A DNA stretch of 64,000 nt from contig JADJPM010000001.1 of assembly GCA_016713245.1 (NCBI GenBank), forward strand, positions 62,001 to 126,000, in the 5' to 3' direction. The notes below the pieces were generated by a model. The model was not told the origin of the DNA, did not search any database, and worked only from the letters and a program-made list of their open reading frames with translations. Shown piece by piece: positions 8,855-19,500 of the stretch. Numbering within the stretch: the first letter of the stretch is position 1; the number at the start of each line of letters is the position of its first letter. This DNA is from Verrucomicrobiaceae bacterium (GTDB taxonomy: Bacteria > Verrucomicrobiota > Verrucomicrobiia > Verrucomicrobiales > Verrucomicrobiaceae). Position numbers and translations under genes: made by a program.

Positions 8855-9433
8855 ATGAAGTATCTCACGATTATCCGCCACGCCAAATCCAGCTGGGATC
8901 AGCCGGGTGTGCCGGATCATGACCGGACGCTGAATGACCGTGGTCGCCGGGCCGCGCCAGCCGTGGCTGCCTTCCTTCACCGCACCTACTTCGGCGGCGG
9001 AGGCGGGGAAAAGCTCCTGCCATCACCCGATCGCCTCGTCAGCAGCACGGCTCAGCGTGCTCTGAATACCGCTCAAATCATGCGTGAGACCTTTGCGATG
9101 CCAGCGGAGAGCATGCTGCTCGATTCCAAGCTCTACCTGGCCCCTCCAACGACGATCTTGGATTGTGTCCGCAACTTTGATGAGAAGTGGAACCACGTTT
9201 GCATCTTCGGCCACAATCCCGGGCTGCATGAGTTTGCCGATAAAATCCTCGCCCGCGCCAGCGTGCCGAAGATGCCCACTTGCACCGCTGTGCTGATGGC
9301 CCTGCCACATGAGTTTTGGGGCCTGGCGGACTGGCAGGAAGCGCAGCTCATCGGCTATATCACACCAAAGTCTCTCGAACGCCGCTTCCCCGAACTCTAC
9401 GGCAACATCTCGCAAGGCGACGGCGACGATTGA
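8855..9433 (+). CDS. SixA-like histidine phosphatase
   Basis: A 192-residue histidine phosphatase. The catalytic loop is TIIRHAKSSW (His9), followed by DRTLNDRGRRAAP, the arginine-bearing VSSTAQRALNTAQ, and the second histidine in IFGHNPGLHEF. RHAKSSW with a LNDRGRR segment is the typical SixA outline; SixA removes phosphate from histidine phosphotransfer proteins, but many homologues have unknown substrates. The ATG at 8855 places the catalytic loop at the N-terminus as expected; the frame is open to 8777 but the extra residues look unstructured. Confidence 0.83.
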   Translation: MKYLTIIRHAKSSWDQPGVPDHDRTLNDRGRRAAPAVAAFLHRTYFGGGGGEKLLPSPDRLVSSTAQRALNTAQIMRETFAMPAESMLLDSKLYLAPPTTILDCVRNFDEKWNHVCIFGHNPGLHEFADKILARASVPKMPTCTAVLMALPHEFWGLADWQEAQLIGYITPKSLERRFPELYGNISQGDGDD

Positions 9434-9442
9434 TCCCGCGCA

Positions 9443-10186
9443 TCACTCCGAGTGGATGCCGCACACCTGCAACACCATGTGCAGCACATTCCCCCAACGC
9501 GTGCCGTAGGGCCTAGCAGGACGCAGAATGGGCCAGCCGTGTTGTTGAGCCACGGGCTCGAGTTTTTGGGTCGGATGAATGCACACGGGATTGCCGGTGA
9601 ATTCGAGCAAGGGCAGGTCGGCATGGCTGTCGGAGTAGCTCCAGCACTTCGCCCGCTCCTCATCAGTGAGTTCGAGCACGCCGGGAACATCGGCGCACAT
9701 GGCGGTGATCTTGGCATCGCGCTTGTTGTTGCCTCGCGGCAGCTTCGGCAGCAGCGGCACCTTGTCGCCCATCACCATTTTTGTGGCGATGCAGTGGTCA
9801 AACTCCAGCTCTCGAGCGATCTCATGGGCGTAGAAATCCGGGCTGGCGGTGTTGAGCACGAGAATCCGATTTTGATGCCGGTGGCGCAGCATTTCCGCCC
9901 GCAGATCGGGGTAGATCCAGCGCTCCACGCTCGTGGCGGCGAATTCGCGGGCGAGCTTTCGGAGTTCCTCCATCGGCATGCCCCAGAGGTAGGCATTGAA
10001 GGCCCGCTTGGCCGTGTCCGTGCTGGCAAGGCGACAGGCCCTGGCGAGGGCGAACGGGATGAAGAAGGCATGCAAAAACACCCGCCAAGGCTGCCGACGG
10101 AGCACAAAATTGCAGAACAGCGCCTGTGTGTCGAAGGGCAGCAGCGTGTGATCGAGGTCAAAAAAGGCAAACTGTCGGGCGGGCAT
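9443..10186 (-). CDS. HAD-superfamily (IB-type) phosphatase
   Basis: A 247-residue HAD phosphatase. Motif I is FFDLDHTLL (nucleophile D10, acid D12), motif II lies in VLNTASPDF, and motif III is the acidic SYSDSHADLPLL. The helical cap between motifs I and II and the HAD-IB arrangement resemble SerB-like or lipid-phosphate phosphatases (the family of 'HAD-IB hydrolases'). Substrate is unknown. The frame extends to 10273, but the ATG at 10186 puts motif I in its normal N-terminal position. It is divergent from trpB and converges with the SixA-like gene, 9 bases apart. Confidence 0.82.
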   Translation of the reverse strand: MPARQFAFFDLDHTLLPFDTQALFCNFVLRRQPWRVFLHAFFIPFALARACRLASTDTAKRAFNAYLWGMPMEELRKLAREFAATSVERWIYPDLRAEMLRHRHQNRILVLNTASPDFYAHEIARELEFDHCIATKMVMGDKVPLLPKLPRGNNKRDAKITAMCADVPGVLELTDEERAKCWSYSDSHADLPLLEFTGNPVCIHPTQKLEPVAQQHGWPILRPARPYGTRWGNVLHMVLQVCGIHSE

Positions 10187-10276
10187 GGGCGAATGACGGA
10201 TGCAGTAGGGTAAATGTCGAACGAGAAAATCTGCCTTGTCTCCCGCCTTTCCGCACTGCAAGTCTCGCTCCAACTC

Positions 10277-11494
10277 ATGTCCTCACGCACCCTTCCAGTC
10301 CTGCCCGACGCCCACGGCCATTTCGGCAAATACGGCGGCATGTTTGTGCCCGAAACGCTCATGGCCGCACTGACCGAGTTGTCCGATCATTACGAGAAGG
10401 CCAAAGCCGATCCCGCCTTCCACAAAGAGCTCGACGGACTCCTGCATGAGTATGTCGGCCGTCCGACGCCGCTCTACTTTGCCGAACGCTGGACCGAAAA
10501 GCTCGGCGGAGCCAAAATTTACCTCAAACGCGAGGATTTGCTCCACACCGGTGCTCACAAGATCAACAACGCCCTCGGCCAGATCCTGCTGGCAAAGCGT
10601 CTCGGCAAAAACCGCATCATCGCCGAGACCGGAGCTGGTCAGCATGGCGTGGCCACCGCGACGGTTTGCGCCCGCTTTGGCTTCGATTGCACGATTTACA
10701 TGGGAAAGGTCGATATGGAGCGTCAGGCGCTCAATGTGGCCCGTATGCGTTTCCTCGGTGCGAAGGTCGTCGCCGTCACCGCAGGCCAGGCCACGCTCAA
10801 AGAGGCCGTGAATGAGGCCATGCGTGACTGGGTGACGAACGTGCGCAACACGCACTACATCCTAGGCTCTGCCCTTGGCTCGCATCCTTTCCCGATGATG
10901 GTGCGTGACTTCCATCGCGTCATCGGTGTGGAAGCCCGCCGGCAGATTTTGGAGCGTGAGGAGCGCCTGCCCGACCTTCTCGTGGCCTGCGTGGGTGGCG
11001 GAAGCAATTCCATCGGCCTTTTCCATCCTTTCCTGAACGACAAAGACGTGCGCATGACCGGCGTCGAAGCCGGTGGCGATGGCATCATCCCTGAACGCCA
11101 TGCCGCCCGCTTCCAAGGCGGACGCCTCGGAGTGCTTCAAGGCACCAAAACCTGGCTCCTGGCCAATCCCGATGGTCAAATCGAGCTCACCCACAGCGTC
11201 AGCGCCGGGCTCGACTACGCCGCCATCGGTCCCGAGCACGCCTGGCTGCATGACGAAGGCCGCGTGACCTACAACTACGCCACCGATTCCGAAGCGCTCG
11301 CCGCTTTCCAGGAACTCAGCCAGATCGAAGGCATCATCCCCGCCCTCGAAAGCTCCCACGCCATCGCCGAAGTCAAAAAAGTGGCCCCCACGATGCGAAA
11401 GGACCAAATCATCCTCGTGAACCTCAGCGGCCGCGGAGACAAAGACGTGGCCCAGGCGGCAAGGATGATTTTTGGGGAAGAGTTGAAGTTCTGA
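10277..11494 (+). CDS. trpB: Tryptophan synthase beta chain
   Basis: A 405-residue TrpB1-type beta subunit. It shows the N-terminal HFGKYGGMFVPETLM, the PLP lysine in HTGAHKINNALGQ, the GAGQHGVATA loop, the phosphate cradle VGGGSNSIGLFHPF and the C-terminal LSGRGDKD. It condenses indole (channelled from TrpA) with serine to give tryptophan in the cytoplasm. trpA is not adjacent, so the trp genes are dispersed at least here. The ATG at 10277 gives normal family length; the frame is open from 10214. Confidence 0.93.
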   Translation: MSSRTLPVLPDAHGHFGKYGGMFVPETLMAALTELSDHYEKAKADPAFHKELDGLLHEYVGRPTPLYFAERWTEKLGGAKIYLKREDLLHTGAHKINNALGQILLAKRLGKNRIIAETGAGQHGVATATVCARFGFDCTIYMGKVDMERQALNVARMRFLGAKVVAVTAGQATLKEAVNEAMRDWVTNVRNTHYILGSALGSHPFPMMVRDFHRVIGVEARRQILEREERLPDLLVACVGGGSNSIGLFHPFLNDKDVRMTGVEAGGDGIIPERHAARFQGGRLGVLQGTKTWLLANPDGQIELTHSVSAGLDYAAIGPEHAWLHDEGRVTYNYATDSEALAAFQELSQIEGIIPALESSHAIAEVKKVAPTMRKDQIILVNLSGRGDKDVAQAARMIFGEELKF

Positions 11495-11498
11495 TGAC

Positions 11499-12212
11499 AT
11501 GAAGACGTGGCTCGCCGTTCTCTGCGCCTGTGTTTTCGCTTTCGGAAGCACTCAAGCAGAGACCCAACGCGTTCACGTCTTTGTCGCCCTCGCCGACAAC
11601 GAGCATCAGGGCATCGCCAAAGTGCCGCCAAAGATCGGCAACGGTGATGATGCGGCGAACAATCTCTACTGGGGAACCACCGACGGATTCAAATCCGTGT
11701 TTGGACGCAGCAAGGCATGGAAACTCGAAAGAACGGAGGAGAATCCCACTCCCCAGATTCTAGAGCGCCGCAGCTACCGCCATACTTCAAAGGATTGCGT
11801 GCTCGTCGCCGAGGCTTGGCGCGGAAAGAACATCCAACAGTGCCTTGAGGCTTTCTTTGCCAATCTGCGCGACCGTAAAAGTGATCTCACCGCCTTCGTC
11901 GGTCACAATGGCCTCATGGATGGGCCGGTGGCGGTCTCACCGCTCGATGCATCCACCTCCACCGATGCCATCGTTCTTTGCTGCATGAGCGCGAATTGGT
12001 TCAAGCCGCATCTGGAGGCGCTCAAAGCCCGCCCGGTGCTCAGCACCCAGCAGTTCATGTATCCGGGTTCCTTCCTCCTGCGGGATGCGTTGGAGGTTTG
12101 GCTGCGCGGCGGCCCGCGCTCTGAGATCCGCATGGCCGCCGCGAAGGCATATGCCACCAACCAAAAGATCTCCGTGAAAGCCGCCGCGGGGGTGTTTACG
12201 AAGCTGGAGTGA
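11499..12212 (+). CDS. Secreted protein of unknown function with possible caspase-like His/Cys pair
   Basis: A 237-residue protein with a signal peptide (hydrophobic 3-16, likely cleavage after STQA at 20). No family is recognised with certainty. The fold pattern is suggestive of a clan-CD (caspase-like) protease: strand HVFVALADN, a DAANNLYWG segment, strand LTAFVGHNGLMDG with H136, then strand and turn TDAIVLCCMSANWF with C161/C162. The order of strand-GH followed by strand-Cys matches that clan, but the Cys loop is not canonical. It starts four bases after trpB, so it is probably cotranscribed with it, though a functional link is not evident. Confidence 0.6.
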   Translation: MKTWLAVLCACVFAFGSTQAETQRVHVFVALADNEHQGIAKVPPKIGNGDDAANNLYWGTTDGFKSVFGRSKAWKLERTEENPTPQILERRSYRHTSKDCVLVAEAWRGKNIQQCLEAFFANLRDRKSDLTAFVGHNGLMDGPVAVSPLDASTSTDAIVLCCMSANWFKPHLEALKARPVLSTQQFMYPGSFLLRDALEVWLRGGPRSEIRMAAAKAYATNQKISVKAAAGVFTKLE

Positions 12213-12269
12213 GAACCCCATAGGTTCGATGATCGGACCGATCCGTCTGATCAGACCTATCTCCACCCC

Positions 12270-12310
12270 AAAAACAAAACCGCCTCCGGCTTTTGAGGCG
12301 CGGAGGCGGT
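12270..12310 (-). terminator. Intrinsic terminator after rpoC
   Basis: On the minus strand, 23 bases after the rpoC stop, a perfect 9-bp GC-rich stem (ACCGCCTCC pairing with GGAGGCGGT, 12302-12310 with 12279-12287) closes a 14-base loop and is followed by TTTGTTTTT. This is a standard Rho-independent terminator and ends the tuf-rpoC gene block. Confidence 0.85.
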
Positions 12311-12332
12311 GTGGAGTGTTTGAGCGGGCGGA

Positions 12333-15300
12333 TTAGGCGGCCTCTTCTTCAGCGGCGAACTGCGGGGCTTCGGTCTCGTGGACGTCGAAGCTGCGGTTCT
12401 TGAGGAAGCCGGTGCCGGCGGGGATGAGGTGGCCCATGATGACGTTTTCCTTGAAGCCGCGGAGAAGGTCGTTCTTCGCGAGGGTCGCAGCTTCCGTGAG
12501 CACACGGGTGGTGTCCTGGAAGGAGGCGGCGGAGATGAAGGATTCGGTCTCGATGGAGGCCTTGGTGATGCCGAGAAGGACTGGCTCAGCCTCGGCGGGC
12601 TTGCCACCTTCGTCGGAGACGCGGGCGTTTTCCTTCTCGAACTCGGTGCGGTCGATCTGATCGCCCCAGAGGAAGCTGGTGTCGCCCGGATCGGTGATCT
12701 TCACCTTGCGGAGCATCTGGCGGATGATGATCTCGACGTGCTTGTCGTTGATTTCCACGCCCTGGGCACGGTACACTTCCTGCACTTCGTTGACGAGGTG
12801 CTCGCGAAGGGCCTGCGGGCCAAGGATTTCGAGGAGGTCATGCGGAACGACAGGACCGTCGGTGAGCTGGTCGGCCTTGCTGACATGGTCGCCGTTGGAG
12901 ACGAGAATGTGCTTGGAGCGGGGGATGAGATGCTCTTCCTGCTGGCCGGTGGTCGGATCGGTGATGATGACGCGACGCTTGCCGCGGACGAGGCCGCCGA
13001 TTTCGATGGTGCCATCGATACGGGCGATTTCGCAGGCGTCCTTGGGCTTGCGGGCTTCGAAGAGCTCGGCCACACGCGGCAGACCGCCGGTGATGTCCTT
13101 GGTCTTCGCGGCCTTACGAGGCGTCTTGGCGATGGTGGTGCCTCCTTCGACTTTCTCGTTGTTCTTCACGTTGACGTGAGCGCCGGCCGGAATGGTGTAG
13201 CTGGCGAGGATCTCGTGCGTCTTCGGATCGGAGATGACGATCTGCGGGTGCAGGTCTTCCTTGTGCTCGATGACGACCATTTCCTCGTTGCCGGTGGATT
13301 CGTTTTTCTCCTTGGTGAAGGTGATGCCGCTGATGAGGTCGCGGAACTCCACTTTACCAGCCTTGTCGGTGATGATCGGAATGCTGTAAGGATCCCAGAT
13401 GACGATCTGCTCGCCCTTCTTGACGTGGGCACCTTCGGGCTTCGCGATAACGGCACCGATGACGAGCTTGTGGCTCTCGAGTTCGCGGCCGTCTTCATCG
13501 TGAATGGAGAGGGCTCCATTCTTGGTGAGGGCGATCCAGTTGCCTTCGACGGTCTGCACGGTGCGGATGTCGGTGAGGCGGAGCGTCCCGGCGTTTTTGG
13601 TGATGATGAAGGGCTGCTTGAAGGCGCTCATGGCGGCACCACCGGTGTGGAAGGTGCGCATGGTAAGCTGCGTTCCGGGCTCGCCGATGGACTGCGCGGC
13701 GACGATGCCGACGGCCTCGCCGATGCGGGCCATCTTTTGTGTGCCGAGGTGGAGGCCGTAGCACTTGGCGCAGCAGCCACGCTTGCTTTCGCAGGAGAGC
13801 ACGGAGCGGATTTTCAGCTTCTCGACGCCGATTTTCATCAGGTGGTTGGCCTCTTTTTCCAGCACGAGCTGGTTCGCCTTGATGACGATGCTCTTGTCCA
13901 CGGGGTCGTGGATGGTCTCGCAGCTGGTGCGGCCGTAGATGCGGGTCTTGAGGTCCACGATCTCTTCGTCACCCTGGTAGATGCTGGAGAGCGTGATGCC
14001 ATTGGCGGTGCCGCAATCCTGCTCGGTGATGATGACGTCTTGGGACACATCGACGAGCTTGCGGGTCATGTAACCGGAGTCGGCGGTCTTCAAAGCCGTG
14101 TCGGCAAGGCCTTTACGGGCACCGTGCGTGGAGATGAAGTATTCGAGCACGCTCAGACCTTCGCGGAAGTTCGAGATGATCGGACGCTCGATGATCTCAC
14201 CGGAGGGCTTGGCCATGAGGCCGCGCATGCCGGCGAGCTGCTTGATCTGCGTGCGGTTACCACGAGCACCGGAGGTGACCATGACGTAGAGCGGGCTGTG
14301 GTGCTTCTTGCCGTCGTTGTGTTCCAGCGTGCGGAAGAGTTCGTTCGTGACCTGCTCGCTGACCTGGGTCCAGACGTCGATGATCTTCTGATAACGCTCG
14401 CCCTGGGTGATGATGCCGCGGCGATGCTGCTTATCGACTTCTTCGATCTCCTTGTAGGCCTTCTCGACGCTGACTTTCTTGGCTTCGGGGATGACCATGT
14501 CGGTGATACCGATGGAGCAGCCGGATTTGGAGGCTTCGCTGAAGCCGAGGGACTTCAGACGGTCGAGCGCGAGCACGGTCTCGTGCTGGCCAGCGGTCTG
14601 ATAGCAGCGCCAGATGATGTCGGAGATCTGTTTCTTGCCGACGTTGGTGTTGATGAAGCCAACGCCTTCAGGCCAGATTTCGTTGAAGCGGACGCGGCCG
14701 GCGGTGGTCTCGATGACGGCCTTGGAAGGGTCACCGTAGGGGCGCTTGGGCTGGTTGTAGTCCGGGTTGCGGTAAAGGATCTTGTCGTTCACCGAGAGGC
14801 CGCCTTCGGTGATGGCGAACTCGACTTCGGCCGGATCGTTGAAGATCGGCAGGCGATCCGGATGATCGCTCTTCTTCTTGTCGTGGTTCGGCAGCTCGCG
14901 GAGGTAGGTGAGGAAGAAGCAGCCGAGAGGAATGTCCTGGCTGGGGTTCATGATGGGCTTGCCGGATGCAGGCGAGAACAGGTTGTTCGGCGCGAGCATG
15001 AGCAGGCGGGCTTCCATCTGGGCTTCCACGGAGAGCGGGACGTGCACAGCCATCTGGTCACCGTCGAAGTCGGCATTGTAAGCCGTGCAGACGAGCGGAT
15101 GCACGCGGATGGCCTCACCTTCGATCAATTTGGGCTCAAAGGCCTGAATCGAGAGACGGTGGAGGGTCGGAGCGCGGTTCAGGAAGACGGGGTGACCGCG
15201 GGTCACTTCGTCGAGGATGTCCCAAACTTCGGGCGTGCGGCGCTCGATCATCTTCTTAGCCGAGCGGACGGTGTGGACGAGGCCCATTTCCTTCAAGCGG

Positions 15301-16457
15301 CGGATGATGAAGGGCTCGAACAGGACGAGCGCCATCTTCTTCGGCAGACCGCATTGGTGCAGGCCGAGCTCAGGACCGATCACGATGACGGAACGGCCGG
15401 AGTAGTCCACGCGCTTGCCGAGAAGGTTCTGACGGAAGCGGCCGGACTTGCCCTTGAGCATGTCAGAGAGGGATTTGAGCGGACGATTGCCCGCGCCGGT
15501 GACCGGACGGCCATGGCGGCCGTTGTCGAAGAGGGCATCGACGGCCTCCTGCAGCATGCGCTTCTCGTTGCGGATGATGACATCCGGTGTGCGGAGCTGG
15601 AGCAGGTTTTTGAGGCGGTTGTTGCGGTTGATGACGCGACGATAGAGGTCGTTGAGGTCGGAGGTGGCGAAACGGCCGCCTTCGAGGGGAACGAGGGGAC
15701 GGAGGTCCGGCGGGATGACCGGGAGGACTTCCATGATCATCGCTTCCGGACGGCTGTGGCTCTCGGCGAAGCCCTGGCAGAGCTTGAGACGCTTGGCGAG
15801 CTTTTTGCGGGTCTGCTTGGAGCGAGTCTTGGTCATCGCTTCCTGGAGATCCTTGATGGCATCCGTCAGATTGATCTGAGAGAAGATGTCACGGATGGCC
15901 TGGGCACCCATGCCGACGCGGAAGGCGTCCGCGCCGTATTGCTCTTCGGCTTCACGAAGTTCGACTTCGCCGAGGAGCTGGCCGCGCTGGAGGGGCGTGG
16001 AGCCGGTATCGACGACCATGTAGTCTTCGTAGTAGATGACGCGTTCCAGCGAGCGGGCAGTCATGTCGAGCATGAGGCCGATGCGGGAAGGCATGCACTT
16101 GTAGAACCAGATGTGAGTCACTGGGACGGCGAGCTCGATATGGCCCATACGCTCACGACGCACGCGGGAGAGAGTCACTTCGACGCCGCAGCGGTCGCAG
16201 ATGACGCCCTTGTGCTTGATGCGCTTGTACTTGCCGCAGGCGCACTCCCAGTCGCGGGTGGGTCCGAAGATGCGCTCGCAGAACAAGCCGCCTTTTTCAG
16301 GCTTGAACGTGCGGTAGTTGATGGTTTCCGGATTTTTGACTTCGCCGGAGGACCAGCCGCGAATGCGGTCTGGCGAGGCGATGCAGATCGACACGTAGTC
16401 GAATTCGCTGGCCGGTTTGGTTTCCCCGAAGATTTCTTTCAAGCTGGGTTCAGACAT
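12333..16457 (-). CDS. rpoC: RNA polymerase beta' subunit
   Basis: A 1374-residue beta' subunit of the bacterial RNA polymerase. The N-terminal zinc ribbon cysteines are C72, C74, C87 and C90 (ECACGKYKRIKHKGVICDRC), the catalytic Mg site NADFDGDQMAVH is at about 460-471, and the second zinc site is in CESKRGCCAKCYG. The trigger-loop region (GEPGTQLTMRTFHTGG) is present. It lies 58 bases downstream of rpoB and is the last gene of the block, followed by an intrinsic terminator. Length and motifs are normal for an undivided beta' subunit. Confidence 0.98.
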   Translation of the reverse strand: MSEPSLKEIFGETKPASEFDYVSICIASPDRIRGWSSGEVKNPETINYRTFKPEKGGLFCERIFGPTRDWECACGKYKRIKHKGVICDRCGVEVTLSRVRRERMGHIELAVPVTHIWFYKCMPSRIGLMLDMTARSLERVIYYEDYMVVDTGSTPLQRGQLLGEVELREAEEQYGADAFRVGMGAQAIRDIFSQINLTDAIKDLQEAMTKTRSKQTRKKLAKRLKLCQGFAESHSRPEAMIMEVLPVIPPDLRPLVPLEGGRFATSDLNDLYRRVINRNNRLKNLLQLRTPDVIIRNEKRMLQEAVDALFDNGRHGRPVTGAGNRPLKSLSDMLKGKSGRFRQNLLGKRVDYSGRSVIVIGPELGLHQCGLPKKMALVLFEPFIIRRLKEMGLVHTVRSAKKMIERRTPEVWDILDEVTRGHPVFLNRAPTLHRLSIQAFEPKLIEGEAIRVHPLVCTAYNADFDGDQMAVHVPLSVEAQMEARLLMLAPNNLFSPASGKPIMNPSQDIPLGCFFLTYLRELPNHDKKKSDHPDRLPIFNDPAEVEFAITEGGLSVNDKILYRNPDYNQPKRPYGDPSKAVIETTAGRVRFNEIWPEGVGFINTNVGKKQISDIIWRCYQTAGQHETVLALDRLKSLGFSEASKSGCSIGITDMVIPEAKKVSVEKAYKEIEEVDKQHRRGIITQGERYQKIIDVWTQVSEQVTNELFRTLEHNDGKKHHSPLYVMVTSGARGNRTQIKQLAGMRGLMAKPSGEIIERPIISNFREGLSVLEYFISTHGARKGLADTALKTADSGYMTRKLVDVSQDVIITEQDCGTANGITLSSIYQGDEEIVDLKTRIYGRTSCETIHDPVDKSIVIKANQLVLEKEANHLMKIGVEKLKIRSVLSCESKRGCCAKCYGLHLGTQKMARIGEAVGIVAAQSIGEPGTQLTMRTFHTGGAAMSAFKQPFIITKNAGTLRLTDIRTVQTVEGNWIALTKNGALSIHDEDGRELESHKLVIGAVIAKPEGAHVKKGEQIVIWDPYSIPIITDKAGKVEFRDLISGITFTKEKNESTGNEEMVVIEHKEDLHPQIVISDPKTHEILASYTIPAGAHVNVKNNEKVEGGTTIAKTPRKAAKTKDITGGLPRVAELFEARKPKDACEIARIDGTIEIGGLVRGKRRVIITDPTTGQQEEHLIPRSKHILVSNGDHVSKADQLTDGPVVPHDLLEILGPQALREHLVNEVQEVYRAQGVEINDKHVEIIIRQMLRKVKITDPGDTSFLWGDQIDRTEFEKENARVSDEGGKPAEAEPVLLGITKASIETESFISAASFQDTTRVLTEAATLAKNDLLRGFKENVIMGHLIPAGTGFLKNRSFDVHETEAPQFAAEEEAA

Positions 16458-16515
16458 GATGGTAATGAGTTAGGAGGTTGCTGCTTGTTCTTCTGTTCTT
16501 TGGGAATGCGGCGGA

Positions 16516-19500
16516 TTAAAACCCCGCCGCCGTGGCGAAACGCTCAAGACCTTCGAGCTCAGCTTGCTGTTCCTCGGCTCCGGCACGTTTATGCACCTTC
16601 ACATCGAGTCCCAGGGACTGCATTTCCTTGATGAGCACATTGAACGACTCCGGTGTGCCAGCCTGAAGGGCGTGATCACCTTTGACGATCTGCTCGTAAA
16701 TGCGTGTGCGGCCCTGCACGTCGTCAGATTTGACGGTGAGGAGTTCCTGAAGCGTGTAGGCGGCACCGTAGGCCTCAAGCGCCCACACCTCCATCTCACC
16801 AAAGCGCTGGCCTCCATACTGCGCCTTACCACCCAGCGGCTGCTGCGTGACGAGCGAGTAAGGACCGACAGCACGGGCGTGGATCTTGTCAGCGACAAGG
16901 TGGCCCAGCTTCAGCATGTAAATGTAACCGACGACGGTGTCCTGCGTGTAGGGATCACCCGTGCGGCCGTCATAGAGGCGGGATTTGCCGGTAAGGCCCA
17001 TCCATTCATAGCCAGGCTGCTTCTTGGCATCCTTGATGAAATCCATGATCTTGGACTCGTGGATACCATCGAATACTGGCGTGGCGATTTTAAGACCGAG
17101 AGCCTTAGCAGCGATACCCAGGTGGGTTTCGAGCACCTGGCCCACGTTCATGCGTGATGGCACGCCGAGGGGATTGAGGCAGATGTCCACCGGCACGCCA
17201 TTTTCGAGGAACGGCATGTCTTCCTCCGGCACGATGGTGGCAACGACGCCCTTGTTACCGTGACGTCCGGCCATTTTATCACCGACGGAGAGTTTACGCT
17301 TGGCTGCAACGAACACACGAACCTGCTTCACCACATTAGACTCGGCGGCGGATTCAGAACTTTCGATCTTGTCCAGGTTGCGTTCACGCTCGGTGTCCGC
17401 ATCGCTGAACTTCTGCTCGAAGGTTTGGATGGCGTCGAAGAGCTTGTTCCGCATCGGCGAGGCATCCATTTCGATGCTATCGTAGTTTTCGGCCACACGG
17501 CGAAGCATCGCTTTGGATACCTTCTTGCCAGCGGCGACGATGATTTCGCCGGTCTGACCGTTCACGATGTCGTTGTCGAGCTTGTCCTCGCCGATGATCT
17601 CTTCGAGACGATCGGTGAGCTGATCGGAGAGCTCCTCCTTCTTCTGGCGGTAGTCTTCTTCGATCTGCTTGATGTGCTTCTTGTACTCGGATGGGGAGAG
17701 TTTTTCTTTGTCACTCTCCGCGCCGCTGGTGCGATTGGCGACGCGGACATCCATGACGATGCCGGCGCAGCCAGAGGGCACGCGGAGGGAGGTGTCTTTC
17801 ACGTCAGCGGCCTTTTCACCGAAGATAGCGCGGAGAAGACGCTCTTCTGGAGCGAGCTCGGTCTCGGATTTCGGAGTGATTTTGCCGACGAGGATGTCGC
17901 CAGGCTTCACTTCGGCACCAATGCGCACGACGCCCTGGGCGTCGAGGTTCTTCAGAGCCTCATCACCGACGTTCGGGATGTCTCGCGTGATTTCTTCAGG
18001 CCCAAGCTTCGTGTCACGAGCGATGACTTCGAAGTCTTCGATGTGGATGGAGGTATAGATGTCCTCCTTCACGATGCGACGGCTAATAACGATGGCGTCT
18101 TCGAAGTTGTAACCGTTCCAAGGCATGAACGCGACGAGCATGTTCTTGCCGAGCGCGAGTTCGCCATTCTCGGTGCAGGGGCCATCAGCGATGACATCGC
18201 CTTTCTTGATCTTCTGGCCGTTCTTGACGAGCGGACGCTGATTGATGCAGGTGCCGGCATTGCTGCGGCCGAATTTGCGCAACGGATATACGAAGGTACC
18301 TTTCTCCTCGTCGGTCTGGACGGACTTAAGAGGATCAGCGAGGAATTTGTCTTCTTTGCAGGGCAATTCGCCGTCCTTCGTAACGATGATGACATCGGCT
18401 GTGGAGGCGGCCACGGTGCCGTTTCCGTCCGCGACGATCACAGCACGAGAATCGCGAGCTGCCTTGGCTTCCATGCCGGTGCCGACGAACGGAGCTTCCG
18501 CTTCGAGGAGTGGCACGCCTTGGCGTTGCATGTTCGAACCCATGAGGGCGCGGTTGGCGTCATCGTGCTCAAGGAACGGGATCAGAGCCGCCGCGACAGA
18601 AACGAGCTGCTTCGGAGAGACGTCCATGAGGGTAGCCTTTTCAGGCTCCACTTCGATGAACTCGCCGCGGTAGCGAACGGTGATTTTCGGACCTTTGAAG
18701 TGGCCTTTTTCGTCGATCGGGTTGTTCGCCTGGGCGATGTAGTGATTCTCTTCCTGGTCGGCAGTGAGATAATCGATTTTCTCGGCCACGTTGCCATCTT
18801 TACACGGGCGATAGGGCGTCTCGATGAAACCGAACTCGTTGATGCGAGCGTAAGCGCCGAGGGAGTTGATGAGGCCGATGTTTGGACCTTCAGGTGTCTC
18901 AATGGGGCAAATACGACCATAGTGGGACGGATGCACGTCACGAACTTCGAAGCCGGCGCGGTCACGATTGAGACCACCAGGCCCGAGAGCGGAGAGACGA
19001 CGCTTGTGGGTCAATTCCGCGAGCGGATTGATCTGATCCATGAACTGGGAAAGCTGGCTGCGACCGAAGAAGTCGCGCACGACGGCGGCGAGAGCCTTCG
19101 GATTGACGAGCTTCGAGGGCGTCATCGTGTCCATCTGGACGTCGAACAACGTCATACGCTCTTTCACCAGACGCTCCGTGCGAGAAAGGCCCACGCGGCA
19201 CTGGTTGGCGAGGAGTTCGCCCACGGCACGGACGCGGCGGGAACCAAGATGGTCAATATCATCAAGGAGGCCTTCGCCGCCACGCAGCTTGAAGAGGTAG
19301 CGCATAGCGGAGACGACATCTTCGGCACCAAGAATGCGCATGTCGCTGTCCACCTTGAGGGTGAGCTTCTGGTTAATCTTGTAGCGACCAACGCGGGTAA
19401 GGTCATAGCGCTTCGGATCGAAGAAGAGCCGCTTCACAAGGGCACGGGCGTTCGGCGTGGTGGGCGGATCACCCGGGCGGAGGCGGCGGTAGATCTCTTT

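Noticed and set aside
12378..16631. 1417-codon open frame on the plus strand opposite rpoC
   Set aside because: It mirrors rpoC codons (high GC, no stops in the opposite phase), has no domain resemblance, and lies wholly over an essential conserved gene.
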